Made by a program: the position numbers and the translations under genes. The notes under the pieces are model-generated. The model had not been told where the DNA came from and did not search any database. It saw only the letters and a list, made by a program, of their open reading frames with translations. Shown here in pieces: positions 12,901 through 23,624 of a DNA stretch of 64,000 nucleotides. Position 1 is the first letter of the stretch, and each line of letters begins with the position of its first letter. Source of the stretch: Schistocephalus solidus (lineage: Eukaryota; Platyhelminthes; Cestoda; Diphyllobothriidea; Diphyllobothriidae). The stretch spans positions 62,001 through 126,000 of the forward strand of contig WEDG01002848.1 of assembly GCA_017591395.1 (NCBI GenBank), given 5' to 3'.

Positions 12901-15900
12901 CCTACTGGTCTGAGGCGATTAAGGTCACGGTTGCTTACAAAACCATTTGCATGAAGTCTTCTTAAGCAGTCAGTCAATTGTGCTTTACTTGTTCGGTGCA
13001 ATCCTTTTCTTTATTTACTTCCGCGAGCACGATCCTGTACCTGGAGTGACTGTAAAAGTGTGAACATACAGTTCTGCATACTCGACAATACATAATTTGG
13101 CGTGGGTGATTATGTATTATGAAACAGTGAAATTCTAGTCGGTAGCTCTTATCGTCTGTTTTCCTAAGCTGACAAACAAAATCCCATCCCATTTGTCTAC
13201 CATTCCTCGGCATAGCACTAAGAGTAAGCTTGTCCTTTCGTCCAAAAGCCACGTTGTGTGCAACATCTTCCTAACGCTCATTCACAAAGTATATTGTTTC
13301 CGGCCTGAATTATTGACTTTTAAGTAAAGAAACCCATTTGCTCGTAGGAATCATGTCTTTATTCATCTGAGCTTTCGAACTCTTACTCAAGTCCATCATC
13401 AGAAATAAAAGCGGCAGAAAACAAGCAACAGTTATAGGAGTTGGAATCCACCAAACACCAGTAACGCCACTCTGGAGGTGATTTCAAAGGACTTTATATA
13501 CAGACGCCAGATCGATGAGTTCTTAGCGGAGGTCCCGATATCCAGCAGTTCCCAGCTTGTCTTGCTTCTGGCGTGAGCTTCTGTCTTCGTGGTTGTGAAG
13601 TTAAACCCGTGACCCGTTTCGCGAATGGGGGCATTCACTTTTGATAATCCATCGCCCTGTCGCATATTCAGAGCTCGAAAGCTTAGATGAATAAAGGTAT
13701 GATTCCGGCGTGAAAACAGTTTTCTTATTATTTACTTATACACACAATTAAAATGCATTCATTTGCCTCAATTTGTGACTGACTTGTTTGCTTTGAGGGT
13801 CAAAGCAGCTACCCTGCGTTCTCACCTGGGTTAACTGAAATGGCTTAAGGTTTGCCGTACACTTATATGCAAGTTAACGACTATCTTATTTATATTGATG
13901 GGGGAGAAATTAAAATTCAGGAAAGTATATTCTTAGTTCCGAATGCACACCAGTTGTGTTCATTGCAGGATTTTGAAAAAAGCAAGTAAGATAGAGATAT
14001 TTCTAGGTGTATCGCCCCTTAAATTAGAATGCCATTCTTCAGTGTCCCTTCGCACTTCCCGACTCAGCCTCAGCCTCTTGATCGAGTATTGCCGAATCCG
14101 CTGGCAAAATGCGGTTCCATCCTTGAACCATTTTTTTTGTTGGAGGATTTAGGCAGACTGTTAACTGTAAAATGGTATTGTGCTATATTTAGCATGCGAG
14201 GAAGAAAGTCATTGCAAGTGGCACCCCTATTTGTGTTAATGCCCTGAGAATCCAAGGGTTTCTTGGAAAATTTTTAGGATTTCAATTTTGTCTTTGAAGG
14301 CATATATTAAAAGTCGGCCACAAATGCAATAGAGACATAATTAGTAAGATTAAATATGATTTATGTCATGGACTATTGAAAGGTTGAAACATTCGAGTGT
14401 GCTTCAACGATCGTCAGCGCATCAATCTTAAGGTCACCTAAAAAATACACTAGGAAATTTCAACTACTAAGACACTTTGATATAACAGCAATCATGCAAA
14501 ACCTCGCTGTGATCTATGAATTCCTTTAAATTTAGTTATCAACAAGATTCAGCAAATAACTGATTGGTAACTTGATTCCTTCCGAGTCCTAAAATTGTAT
14601 CAGCTGAGCGTAACTGCGACAGCCAGGAACGAAACTAGGCCTGTAGTGGAATTGTTGTGAGTAATCAAGTCAGTACGTGGTTTATAACACCACTGAATGT
14701 AGGTGAGCTCGCAATGTTTCTGTGATGTTACTTGTTTTCAGCCTCCACATACTGTGGATTGGTTATTTCGTCCAACTATTTGCTCCCCTTTATGAACTAA
14801 CTGGCATTCCCTGGTATCTGCATCCCCTGGATGTGGACGAACAGGTCGACAGTCCCATGCTTTGGAGGACTACGATGAAGGCGAAAGTCAGGTTTGATTG
14901 TGAAGTCAGTGCTTCCTCATTTATTTGACATACAAAGCATTTAATTTGCAAAAATTAAATTATGCTGTGCAATTTGTGTGTTTGAGGGTAGAAAGGGAGT
15001 CCCCCTGGTTCGTTAGGATTTAGAGGGTTAAAGCTTATCAAAAGATATTTGATGGCATAAATATTGATATTTTATGTTTAGTATGCATTTAAAGCGACCT
15101 CAAAGTAATATGCTAGCGAGTAACCTACCAAATATTTCCATGATGTAGCTTTGCTTTCCTATTTTGGTCACATTAACCATGAAAATGTGAGCTGGCGTCG
15201 TGAATACTTTCCTATAAAATTAAATGCCACCCGGGATTCGTACTTTTGTGCCTTATTATGAAAAAAGATTAACTGCATGCGCGTTGCTTGTGTAGGGAGA
15301 AACCAACTCTGACCTGTGAAGAATTTGACACACCTAAACGCTTAAAAACCTGAAATGCCTTAATTGCTCATTAAACCTTGCATGTTTCAAAAATATCGAA
15401 TTTACCTGAAAAAAGAACGTGATTTGAGTTTGCACGAATGTAAAACCTTTATTTTTAAAAACTATGAAAAGGTTGCGCGGTACAACTTAAACACAGCACT
15501 CAATAGGTCTTTAGCTGTGACTGTGTCAACATAAATGACGCCCAAACCTTCTCCTTACAAGGAAAATCCACAAGAGCAACTTGTCTTTTGTCAAAATTAA
15601 GGTAATCAAGGTTCCTAGAACGTTAACAGATTAAAACTCCAGATTTTATTTCCTATAAACCCACCGGATATCTCGCTCGACAGGAGACAAGTGCGGAACT
15701 GGACCGATATACACAACTCCCTGCAATCTAGCGGCTAACGCAAAAAAACATGTAAGCAACAGCATACCTATTAGATAAGCAGAGAGGGGTTTCGACGTTC
15801 GTCAATAGGGAAAGAAACTTCATTGAAAGTTTCCACAGTAACTGACCTTAACTTGATGCCTTTAATAAGATCTTTAAGGAAGGAATATTTAAGGCTAATT

Positions 15901-18900
15901 TAGGAAAACTCGGTATTTCATAAGAAGTGCAGGGTGTCTTCATTTCTCAGCAGCCCAGCATATTACCTAGTTCTTAGCCGCATATAACAAAGAAACTCAC
16001 CGAATTAGTTGCAAAAGTTTAAACTTTCTGAAAGCCAACCTTAACATAGGAGTAAACATTTTGCAACGAGAATCAAGCCTTCAAACATACCATGTAGTTT
16101 TATAGTGACAAGCTGTGCGCATGGACTCAGTGTATGATGTTGCCCTGATAAAAGTTTAAACCACCGTTTCCCATTAGAGTTGAAAACAAAGATTAGTTTC
16201 GTAGATCCTTTACAAAATCGAATTTGGATTGTCTAAGAAATAATTCCTCTGGTTGTTAATTTTTCTATAGTTCTGCCAAAATGTGTGGACTTCAATGATG
16301 GGTACGGCACTATTTTCAGTTCATTTGAGTAAGGAAGTCCTGGGTGCCTACATGCTTTGCTTCAAACTCCTAGGACAGCAATGTAACAAATGTGCATCAA
16401 AAAAATTTCAGTCTGCAATATGGTACCCTGAGGAAGTCGTTCGCGTAAGTAACCATTTTAACTCTTCACGAGTTTTTCTATAATTACTTGGTGAATGTAA
16501 GCGATAGCAAATTATAAAGTAATTGGGATGATAAGTATTGATTTTACCTTAAATGATTATAATCAATGCGTTCACGCCTGTATTTGCACACATCGAATCA
16601 ATGTTAATCCTTTATAATTCATACCCAGACAGCAAATGCCATAGGAAAATTCACTCAATCCCTTGAATGCATCAAGCAGTCAAGTACTGAAGTGAAAATA
16701 AAAATGCCTATAGTGTTATGAAAGGATTTTTACAATTGTTTCTAGGTTTAAAAGGAAATTAAAACACTAAAAAATGATGAAATTCATAAAGCCTCCCTCA
16801 TTTCAGTTGGATTCAGATAAAAGAGTGCTTAACTGAGCAACCGGACTCAGAGTTGCGCAGATTCTGCTGGAATTCAGCATATGTACCGTGCGAAAAGGCA
16901 AAAATTAATGACGGGTAACAACAAGGAAACAATTAAAGTGAAAATGGCATTTGGACTGCAGACTTACAAAGAAGACGCAAGATGATAGAAAATCCCCATT
17001 GTTTATTATGGTTTCGATTATTTTCTTCAGAAAAATATGGTTTATATTTGTTTGTAGTGAATGTTAAATTATCTAGTTTAGAAACACAAACACACACGTT
17101 TTGAGTTAAAAAGACAATGCAGTCTATTTCTAGTACATTTCAATAAACATTTTTTCATATGAATATGAGACAGGGTGATTGGTTCTGCAAATAATAAAAA
17201 CGTAAATATTTGCTCTTCGAAAAGATGATTTAAAGAATACACTTCCTTAAAATTACACATTTGCTTGATAAAAGTTATTTTGGATGTTTTCCAAAAGCCC
17301 ATTCGATTCTCCTATCAAAGTGTTCTGTAAAACAATCTAAAACCATTTCCCGGGATACTGATTTATCTACAACAGTCTTTAAAGAATAATTAGACAGTAG
17401 GTGCCCACAACAAACGATTTTTTCACGACTCCTTCAAAGCATGACCATTGTAAAACGCCTTAAATTTTACCATTATTACATATTTTGGAAATATCAGAAA
17501 TATTTTAACCATATATGCTTTTCGATTGCTTCATGCCGAGAAACTTTCCTTAATTTTCTCGATTTGCCGCTCACATTGAGCAAACATTACGAGATTTTAA
17601 TATTTCACAACATGGATAAAACCCTACCATCTATCTTCTTGGAATGAAAATTCTAGTTATTTATGCTATGAGAACAAAATAATTTGAAAGTTATTCCAAA
17701 GCGTTTGCAAGGCACTATAGGCATGAAGTATATTAGAGTGGAAGGAGAATATTAACGCATTAGGAATCTGACAGCGTTGGCAAATGTATACTAGCAATAA
17801 TATTGCTCAAAATGTCACCCTTGCAATCATCGAAAACTAAAATATTGGCTGCATATGGATCAGCCTATTTTTGATATTTTACTGGACTGACAGCTCATGA
17901 ATACTGGCTCTTGCTCCGTAGAGCAAAAAATTTCCCACTGGAAGAAGTGCAAAACGTTACTGCTAGACCGCAGTTCTGTGATTGACAGGTTCAATCATTG
18001 CCACGAGGGCTGCTCTAAAATGATAACTGTCGGTAGGAGAGTAAAGCTGAACGGAACACCCATTAGAAATCGATGAGGTCAGGTTTTCGGGGGTGCCACA
18101 AGTACACGCATAGTTGTCTTTTAGATGGAGATGCACTTGCCGAAATAAAAAATGGCAATCCAGGACGGAAGTATCGGAACCATGGCTTACGCACTGTTGG
18201 TCCATGGGTCCTTGGTTTGTCTCAGGGTACCACTTTTACGTTCTTCTGCATTAAAAAGTGGAATGCGACGACGTTGATCTCTATGATTGAATGCGAATTA
18301 GAAGCAAGTCCAGCAATACATTCCACCGAATTGCCAGCTTATCGACGATTTAATGAGGCTGGATAGGATCACAAACCGTCCATCACCAGGAAAATTAAGT
18401 TTGTCCGAATATAAGTGCATCCATCCAGCAAATCGAGAGGACCTGTTTGGATAGCACGATTCAGAATTTGAAGAAACATCGCATAGTTTCACAAAATTAA
18501 TTTCAGCGGCATTTGGATATAAAACTGCTCACGTGCTTTGAAAGGAGATGAAGACTTCTTCGCAGAAATCCTTTACAATGTTAAGAAATATTTATTGCTT
18601 AATTGCTATTATTTAATTCCAATTTAATTTTCATCAGAAATTTCAAATATGCTTCTGGTTTCTGAGCAGTACCTATTAGCGCAGGAATTACCATATTGTA
18701 GAATTAAATAATCTTTAGTTTTGGCTTGATTATTATAGCAGCTGTGCCTTAGGACTAATCCTAGTACAAGATAGCGTGCGATGGTTGAAGATAAATTCTT
18801 GTACTAGGAAACTAATCGAAAAATACAATGGTTATACCAATACTTAGTGTGTGTTTCGGTAAAGCACAAGCTGTTTTTAAATATCCACCATGCAGGTGTT

Positions 18901-19609
18901 GAAGTACGTTCACTGGAAAATTTGTGATGAACTTTTCTTTCGTAACGCCGGTGCCCAGCCAGTCTTCGTAGTGATTCCTCTGCAAGCACTGCCCTCTCCC
19001 ACAACCCGCGTCAACGACCAGGTCAATGTCTGCGCCAAGACTGAGCCCAGGTCTCGGTCGGGCAGAGCTCTGCAGAACGCACGCACAGCCTGTCGAGCCG
19101 TGACTCTTGCGGGCGGAAAAAGGAGTCAGCTGGTGCAAAACCTCCTAAAAAGTCGCACCGGGCACCCCCTGAAATCGCACAACTGTGCACAGTGTGAGGC
19201 CTGCCAACGGGGAGTATGTACCGCACTGAGCGCGCAAGAGGCACAAAGATCCAAACATCGCTTTGATCGATCACGCCGGCGTCGCAGAGAGCGCCATGCA
19301 CGGAGCACAACAGGCCAAAATGGTAAGCCGCCGGAGCCTTCACCAGAACAACCCACGTCATCAAGAGTTCAGTCGCTAAAATCAGAATCCGAGACAAGTA
19401 GAGCCGAGCCACTAAAGAAGCCGGATATGAGACGGAACATTCATTGCCTGCAGATGACATGCAGTGATAACGTCTTCGGTTCGGCCAGAGGGGCGGATAG
19501 CAAACGAGGTATCACATTTCGTTCTCTACGACACGAGAGACGAAGTGACAGAGAAGTTAAAAGGCTGGAAATCTGCGGACAGCATTCCGGAGGCCACGGA
19601 TGCATTTGA
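9703..19609 (+). CDS. 3CxxC-type zinc-finger protein (receptor-transporting-protein-like), 4 exons
   Basis: Model: join 9703-9947, 14742-14904, 16271-16444, 18893-19609, 1299 nt, 432 residues, TGA at 19607-19609. Junction phases are 2, 0 and 0, and all four pieces join in frame. Features in order: C38-M-C-P-S-C43 followed by IDAYL; the 3CxxC zinc-finger domain, about 85-302, with RFDC-EFC (C135/C138), NVWTSMMG (140-147), GQQCNKC (C174/C177), WYPEEVVRV (187-195) and H289...C294-EAC297-QRGVC302; then an Arg/Ser-rich basic tail from about 309. In the known family (Pfam zf-3CxxC; vertebrate RTP proteins) this domain binds zinc, and RTPs help chemosensory GPCRs reach the cell surface. No membrane segment is seen at the C-terminus, unlike RTP1/2. 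The junction C135-E-F-C138 creates one CxxC pair exactly across exons 2/3, strong support for the splice. The role in a flatworm is unknown. Confidence 0.75.
9948..11789. other. 5' part of intron 1 of the 3CxxC gene
   Basis: AT-rich, without recognised coding sequence. A GC-richer patch at 11450-11720 is open on both strands (about 60-71 codons) and sits just 3' (on the minus strand) of the Penelope-like remnant, so it may be part of that insertion or another repeat. A segment near 10560-10600 (CAGCCTTTT...GATATTTC...CAGGATGCC) recurs near 45105-45142, marking a low-copy interspersed repeat. Confidence 0.4.
11790..13255 (-). pseudogene. Penelope-like element: RT + GIY-YIG endonuclease start, decayed
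   Basis: On the minus strand, from 13255 to 11790: LTDCLRRLHANGFVSN; LYGLPKIHKEGLPLRLISD (the Penelope RT motif KIHKxGxPLRxI, about 12840-12900); GSPLEPLLADVFMSKVEK (the MGSPLxPLLA catalytic-core motif, about 12425-12485, reached after a one-base loss); FLEVLISRRPDDSVQRSVYR (about 12220-12280); and FTCFCGADYIGHTSR (11798-11845), the Y-x-C-x-CG-x-YIG-x-T-x-R start of the C-terminal GIY-YIG nuclease. These motifs in this order are specific to Penelope-like retroelements. Frameshifts and stops make it inactive. It lies antisense in intron 1 of the 3CxxC gene and ends abruptly inside the nuclease domain. Confidence 0.85.
13330..13705 (-). mobile_element. Penelope-like element, second fragment: GIY-YIG C-terminus with 3' end
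   Basis: The minus-strand frame over 13432-13665 reads IRETGHGFNFTTTKTEAHAR and ends near WELLDIG. The ETGH-x-F segment and the RxxRELLE-like end match the C-terminal part of Penelope GIY-YIG nucleases, the part missing from the copy next door. The fragment is bounded by an inverted pair of about 36 bases: 13347-13382 against 13668-13703, both containing TTTATTCATCT-[GA]-AGCTTTCGA in opposite orientation. Penelope-like elements often carry complex, partly inverted terminal repeats. It may be a separate copy or a rearranged piece of the adjoining one. Confidence 0.65.
13706..14741. other. 3' part of intron 1 of the 3CxxC gene
   Basis: No element recognised. An acceptor-like GTTCATTGCAG near 13970 is followed within 17 bases by GTAAGA. 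This could be a microexon, but nothing supports its inclusion. Confidence 0.35.
14742..14904 (+). CDS. 3CxxC gene, exon 2
   Basis: The acceptor is the polypyrimidine stretch TTACTTGTTTTCAG ending at 14741. The exon contributes FVQLFAPLYELTGIPWYL and then KAKVRFDCE. The R-F-x-C sequence is the first zinc ligand region of 3CxxC domains. The donor after GAA is GTCAGT, a GT with weak +3 to +6 context, used because it places FDCE directly before FCQN of exon 3 in phase 0. Reading through would give VSASSFI and a stop. Confidence 0.75.
16271..16444 (+). CDS. 3CxxC gene, exon 3 (core of the zinc-finger domain)
   Basis: The acceptor is TTTTTCTATAG (ends 16270) and the donor is a perfect GTAAGT (16445). 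The 58 codons are phase 0 at both ends. They encode FCQNVWTSMMG, a beta-rich middle, FKLLGQQCNKC and FQSAIWYPEEVVR. The pattern C-x3-WTSxxG ... FGQ-x-C-x2-C ... WYPEEV is the diagnostic core of the 3CxxC family, which makes this the best-supported exon of the gene. Confidence 0.85.
17900..18500 (+). pseudogene. Merlin-type (IS1016/ISXO2-like) DDE transposase remnant
   Basis: Three frames on the plus strand together follow the Merlin transposase order. SSVIDRFNHCHEGCSKMI (about 17970-18025) corresponds to the LSxxTVxDWxxxxREVC helix before the first catalytic residue. GRKYRNHGLRTVGPWVLGLS (about 18150-18220) corresponds to RKYNRGRxxxxxWVFG. FTFFCIKKWNATTLISMI then matches FFxxVxxRSAxTLLxxI, and IHSTELPAYRRF (about 18315-18355) corresponds to the IHSDxWxAYxxL catalytic region, where the Asp is replaced by Glu/Leu context. 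Stops and shifts break it, and no terminal inverted repeats were located. Merlin elements are known from schistosomes and other flatworms. It lies in sense orientation in intron 3 of the 3CxxC gene. Confidence 0.6.
18893..19609 (+). CDS. 3CxxC gene, exon 4 (third CxxC, basic tail, stop)
   Basis: The acceptor is CCACCATGCAG (ends 18892). The exon starts VLKYVHWKICDELFF, which continues WYPEEVVR exactly as the helix after the second CxxC in this family. The third zinc site is SHNCAQCEACQRGVC (288-302), matching the family's H...CEAC-x2-GxC ending. It is followed by KHRFDRSRRRRRERHARS and a Ser/Pro-rich stretch. The exon is clearly GC-richer than its flanks. Its 239-codon open frame could also be read as an unspliced frame from ATG 18890, but the homology runs across the splice site. 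A possible AATAAA lies at 19986. Confidence 0.75.
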   Translation, partial: QVLKYVHWKICDELFFRNAGAQPVFVVIPLQALPSPTTRVNDQVNVCAKTEPRSRSGRALQNARTACRAVTLAGGKRSQLVQNLLKSRTGHPLKSHNCAQCEACQRGVCTALSAQEAQRSKHRFDRSRRRRRERHARSTTGQNGKPPEPSPEQPTSSRVQSLKSESETSRAEPLKKPDMRRNIHCLQMTCSDNVFGSARGADSKRGITFRSLRHERRSDREVKRLEICGQHSGGHGCI

Positions 19610-19985
19610 CAGGTTAAACATTAACGTCTAGTTGGTCCTTTTTAGGCAGATCCATATATGAACTGCAATGTTGTCAGAAGCCTTCTAAATTATGCATACC
19701 GTTATTTTTAACAACAAATATTGATGTATAATGTGTTCAGATCTTGTTATCTGTTAAATTTCCACTTCATATTAGTGGGTAACTACTCTCTTCGGTTTTC
19801 ATCTATACCATCCATTCAAAATTCCATAAAAAGGAGACAGTATTATTCAGTGCGCATAAGAAGATTATATCCCATCCTCACAGAATCATATTTGTGTGGG
19901 CACTATAAGTAGGTATGCCGACCTGAGTAAAAATGAAGTTTTTATTCAGGATTTATTTAAGGGCTTTGTTATGATGTACAGGCAC

Positions 19986-19991
19986 AATAAA
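19986..19991 (+). promoter_or_regulatory. Possible polyadenylation signal of the 3CxxC gene
   Basis: AATAAA, 376 bases after the predicted stop codon, in the same orientation. In AT-rich DNA this hexamer is common, so the assignment is tentative. Confidence 0.3.
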
Positions 19992-19999
19992 GAAAATTC

Positions 20000-21950
20000 A
20001 ATGATTTTTGCTGCCAAAGGCCATTTTCAGGAATCAGCTGGGAAGAGGACAACTTGATCTCCGATAGAAAGAGCCTTATTTGCTTAGCGTTTTGGACCCA
20101 CTGTCTTAGGATGGCTTGGAGATTGAGTCCAAAACTTCAGGCGAGCAAAGTTTTTTTTAAACGCTCGTGTCTCAATTTTCTTAAACAGATGCTGCTGATT
20201 AGGGATTGAGATTTCCAAAACAGACCTTTTCATTGGGTAATAGAAATGCGATTCGTCTTTAGGAAAAAAATTGAGGACATATACATAAGTTAACGCTAAA
20301 TAAAGAATGCACGAATTTATACTCTCTGACGATGGATTCCAGTAAGTGAACGAATACTCGGACGAGTAAACCATATTCTAGCGAGTGAATCACCACCACC
20401 TTCTTCTTTCTCTTTATAATACACACATACCTGGAATGCACACATTCACCTCTATACTCTGTCGAACAGGTTTATAATCCAATAGGATGCCCTACTCTTG
20501 CCTCAAAAAAAATATGACGCACAAAATTGATGGATAGGAACAAGACCTGCATCCTGTCTTCTCGACACACAAAAGCAAGGACTTTCATTCAAAGCAAAGC
20601 TGATTGATATGATTAATTTCTCACGTTAACTAGGTGACAATGAGTCCATTAATGGTGTACTCCCGTATGAATGATTGTGGGCTATTCCCGCTATTTTGAC
20701 ATTTTGGACAGTATTAAATATCCTTAGGGAAAAATTAATGGACTTCCATGGTGCAGGATACTAGCTCCTGTTATTTTCAAATACATTAAACAGACATCGA
20801 AAGAAGTTGTTCAAACCTCTATCTATGCGTGCGTTCAAATTGTACGATCTGGAAGGCTTCTACCACCCACCTGGGATGGATGGATGCCGAAGCCGCTGAC
20901 AGCTATTTTTTCGCCTTCAGCTCCAGGAAAATCGAATATGGAGGTATTCGTTCAGAATTTCTGCCATGTACCTGCGGTTGAGCAGAGAATTTGAGGGTAG
21001 CCAGCTGTAATTCCGGTCTCTCCTTTCGTAGTATGTTTCAGTGAACTGCCCATGTTCGGGAGTACGTTCGCACTCAAGTAAAAGACCTTTCGTTATTTAA
21101 ACATAAGTGGGAGCTGCGAGTTATTTTGACATTATCAAGCAAGTGTCAGCATCCACATAGAACTGATTATTTCAGCACGCCTAGAAAACTGGAAGAAAAT
21201 AGGAATTAATAAGTGCCCTTTGATATTGCCGTGAGCCGAGTACTCAATTGTCGAAAGGTTAAAATAGAGAATATGTACTTTACCTAGCGATTCACAAAAA
21301 TGTCATTGAAAATGTCCGTAAAATACCATGGACCATTGTCTTTAGTTTACTATCGCCTTCATTTGTATGATCCGGTGCTATTTGAGGGCTCACAAAGCTT
21401 TCTAATATTTGAGGGGTGTCCTCACTATGGGTTGATTAGTTTCTGCTACCGCACAATAAGCGTCCCTATATTCTTAGGACTTTCAAAGTATCAACTTTTG
21501 AGAGGGTGGGAGACACTTATGAAGGCGTGCTAAACCTTGAAGGAGTTTGAAAGATGACTTTATAAAGGTATACTCTGACAGTAGACGGAGAACCTCGGTT
21601 CAATGTCCTCAGAATGCGTTTGCTGTACTCAAGGGGTCATGGCTCTGTAGCAAAAAATGTCGAGTTTGGAAATGAATTCAACAACGAACGAAATAAAAAT
21701 AGGTGGGTATGCTAGTCTGCGCTGAGGGTGGCGACAGACTCAAAGGGAAAGATTTTAGGAAAGCAAGTAAGTCTACAGCAAGTAATTAATAAATACTATC
21801 GCATTTTTGAGGTTGAGAGTTCCTGTACTCAAGTGGAGGTCAAGTTGCTAACAATTGGCGGTTTCCTTAAGCGAATCACCCAGTTATTCCAGTTCTAGCT
21901 AGGCATCCAATGCAATCAACGAGTCTCATTTTATCTTTCCCATAGGTCCG
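20000..21950. other. Intergenic stretch, no supported gene
   Basis: Short open frames only (at most about 96 codons). A TAGACGGAGAACCT segment near 21580 recurs near 26860, and a diverged form occurs near 44970, pointing to an old interspersed repeat. Nothing else recognised. Confidence 0.4.
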
Positions 21951-21961
21951 AATGGCAACCC

Positions 21962-22518
21962 AACTCAGGGAATAAAGGATAGGTCAATGAGTAATACGCG
22001 ACCGTACTACATGCCAACGTAAACCTAACTATATCCATTGTGCTGGTTAGGGTAAGCCTTCGTTGCCAGGTTAATAGGGTCACAGAATATTTCGCTGGCG
22101 ATAGGAGGACCAAAGTATCGGGTCAAATGGCAACTTTCCAAGCGGCGACTATGAGGACGCCGCAGTGGTTTCAAAATGCATCCGTTTTGCTTTGATGATG
22201 AAAGATCGTGCAGAGTAGGCCTGATTCTTACTCCCGTCAAGGGTACGACTAAAAGTGGGCCAGATCAGCTAGGAATGATATCGTGCATATTGGTCAGAGA
22301 GAAAAAACCATCTGGTTCAGCAAACTGCACACTTGCTGGGGCAAAACGTTGTTGTGCAAAACCACCTACCTGGCAACGAATGATAACCATAACGGGAAAA
22401 AATGGATAGGGTTCGAATTAGGTTTGCGTTCTCCTTTGCTTAATTTAGCTCCATCTGCCAAAGTCGTATTACCACCAATCCCATAGTATTCGCTGACCTA
22501 TCCTTTGTTCCCTGAGTT
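21962..22518. mobile_element. MITE-like / foldback element with long imperfect terminal inverted repeats
   Basis: The left end 21962-21986 reads AACTCAGGGAATAAAGGATA then GGTCA. The right end 22494-22518 is its reverse complement with one change in those 25 bases. A second matched block lies further in: TTCGTTGCCAGGT near 22059-22072 against its complement near 22368-22380, with weaker pairing between (AACCTAA, TATCCATT). The arms are therefore about 110 and 150 bases around a core of about 300 bases. No transposase frame is present, so this is a non-autonomous DNA element or a foldback repeat. Target-site duplications were not resolved. Confidence 0.6.
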
Positions 22519-23299
22519 ATGGCATAAATTACGTTCATGTCGTCGGAGTCCCTCTTCAGGCGAAATTTCCCCCACCATGAAGCAGCCCGGTGGAAGTCGT
22601 TTACATGTTTTTGGTGCTGCTGTGATCAAGATATCTATGTAATAGAAAGAAACAAACTACTCTGGACGCAAGTAATCACGTGGGAATGAAAAAGTTAGCT
22701 GGTTTACAATAAAAAGCAAACGTGAAATTAATGAACCTCAGTAGACGCCTCGGAAAAAACGATAGCCGCACCAGTGTGGTGTTGGTCAGTCGGTGTGATG
22801 ACCTCTCCAGGTTTGGTAAAGCCACAACCCCATTTGGGGACAGTGACCTATTGACTAAATTTAAGAAAGCGGGTTGCGACAGAGGTATAAAACTAGGTTA
22901 GAAAGGAGCCAGTCAAAAATCAATTTCGTACACACCAGAAAAAATAACTAATCAAATGAATCAACTTACCACAAGAAAATTAGAGGAATTAATGACATTG
23001 AAATGCCCATTATGTTAACGTGACCCTTACAAAGGGCCAAGCAGGAGATGCGCTGGGGGATAAGATGAGGGTCTAAGTCTTGCTAATATGGCTACGAACC
23101 CTTGAGAATACCATACCTGGGGAAAGTTTGCGCATGCACAGGCGTGAAATCACGTCGCACCAGCCGCAAATGGCTGAGCACCTCGTACGAAGGAAAAAAA
23201 GAGTGAGGTTGCGCGAGGGCAGTGCAGGTATTTGTATACTAAACAACACCACTCCTCCCTATACACTAACTAGCGCGTTTTTAAACTATCATGAACACA

Positions 23300-23580
23300 T
23301 TCGTTGCTGAACGCTCACCGACCTTTAATGGAGCTTACTCCCCGCTCATTCTCAAGCCCTGCCAGCAGCCGTATAGTGGTACGTAGTGATTGTAGTAGAA
23401 ACCGAGTAACAATCCCATCAAATACAAGGGATATTGAAATGGCCATTTCTGGCTTATCCGTCGTCATCAGCCAGTCATACCCAACCCCAGGTGGTGCTCC
23501 ACGTGAGGTTCGAACCCACAACCTGTTGATCAGACGTCCAACGCTCTAAGCATTGAGCCATCGGTTCGCTGTCTTGCCGG
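23300..23580 (-). mobile_element. tRNA-derived SINE, copy 1
   Basis: On the minus strand the unit begins near 23575 with a tRNA-like head. The A-box-like TGGCTCAATGCTTAGAGCG is followed by an anticodon-arm-like stretch and a B-box GGTTCGAACCT (23510-23520 reversed), then GGGGTTGGGTATGACTGGCT, GCCAGAAATGGCCATTTC and a body of about 150 bases. The same head and body recur at 43385-43640 and 43775-43945. The head cannot form a full cloverleaf without mismatches, so this is a retroposon and not a tRNA gene. Confidence 0.7.
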
Positions 23581-23624
23581 TTTAGATCGGGAATATAAAC
23601 ATTCGTTTATGAACACTTCCCGAT

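Noticed and set aside
19023..19460. Minus-strand open frame (145 codons)
   Set aside because: It is antisense to the GC-rich exon 4 of the 3CxxC gene. The plus strand has family-specific motifs and splice support.
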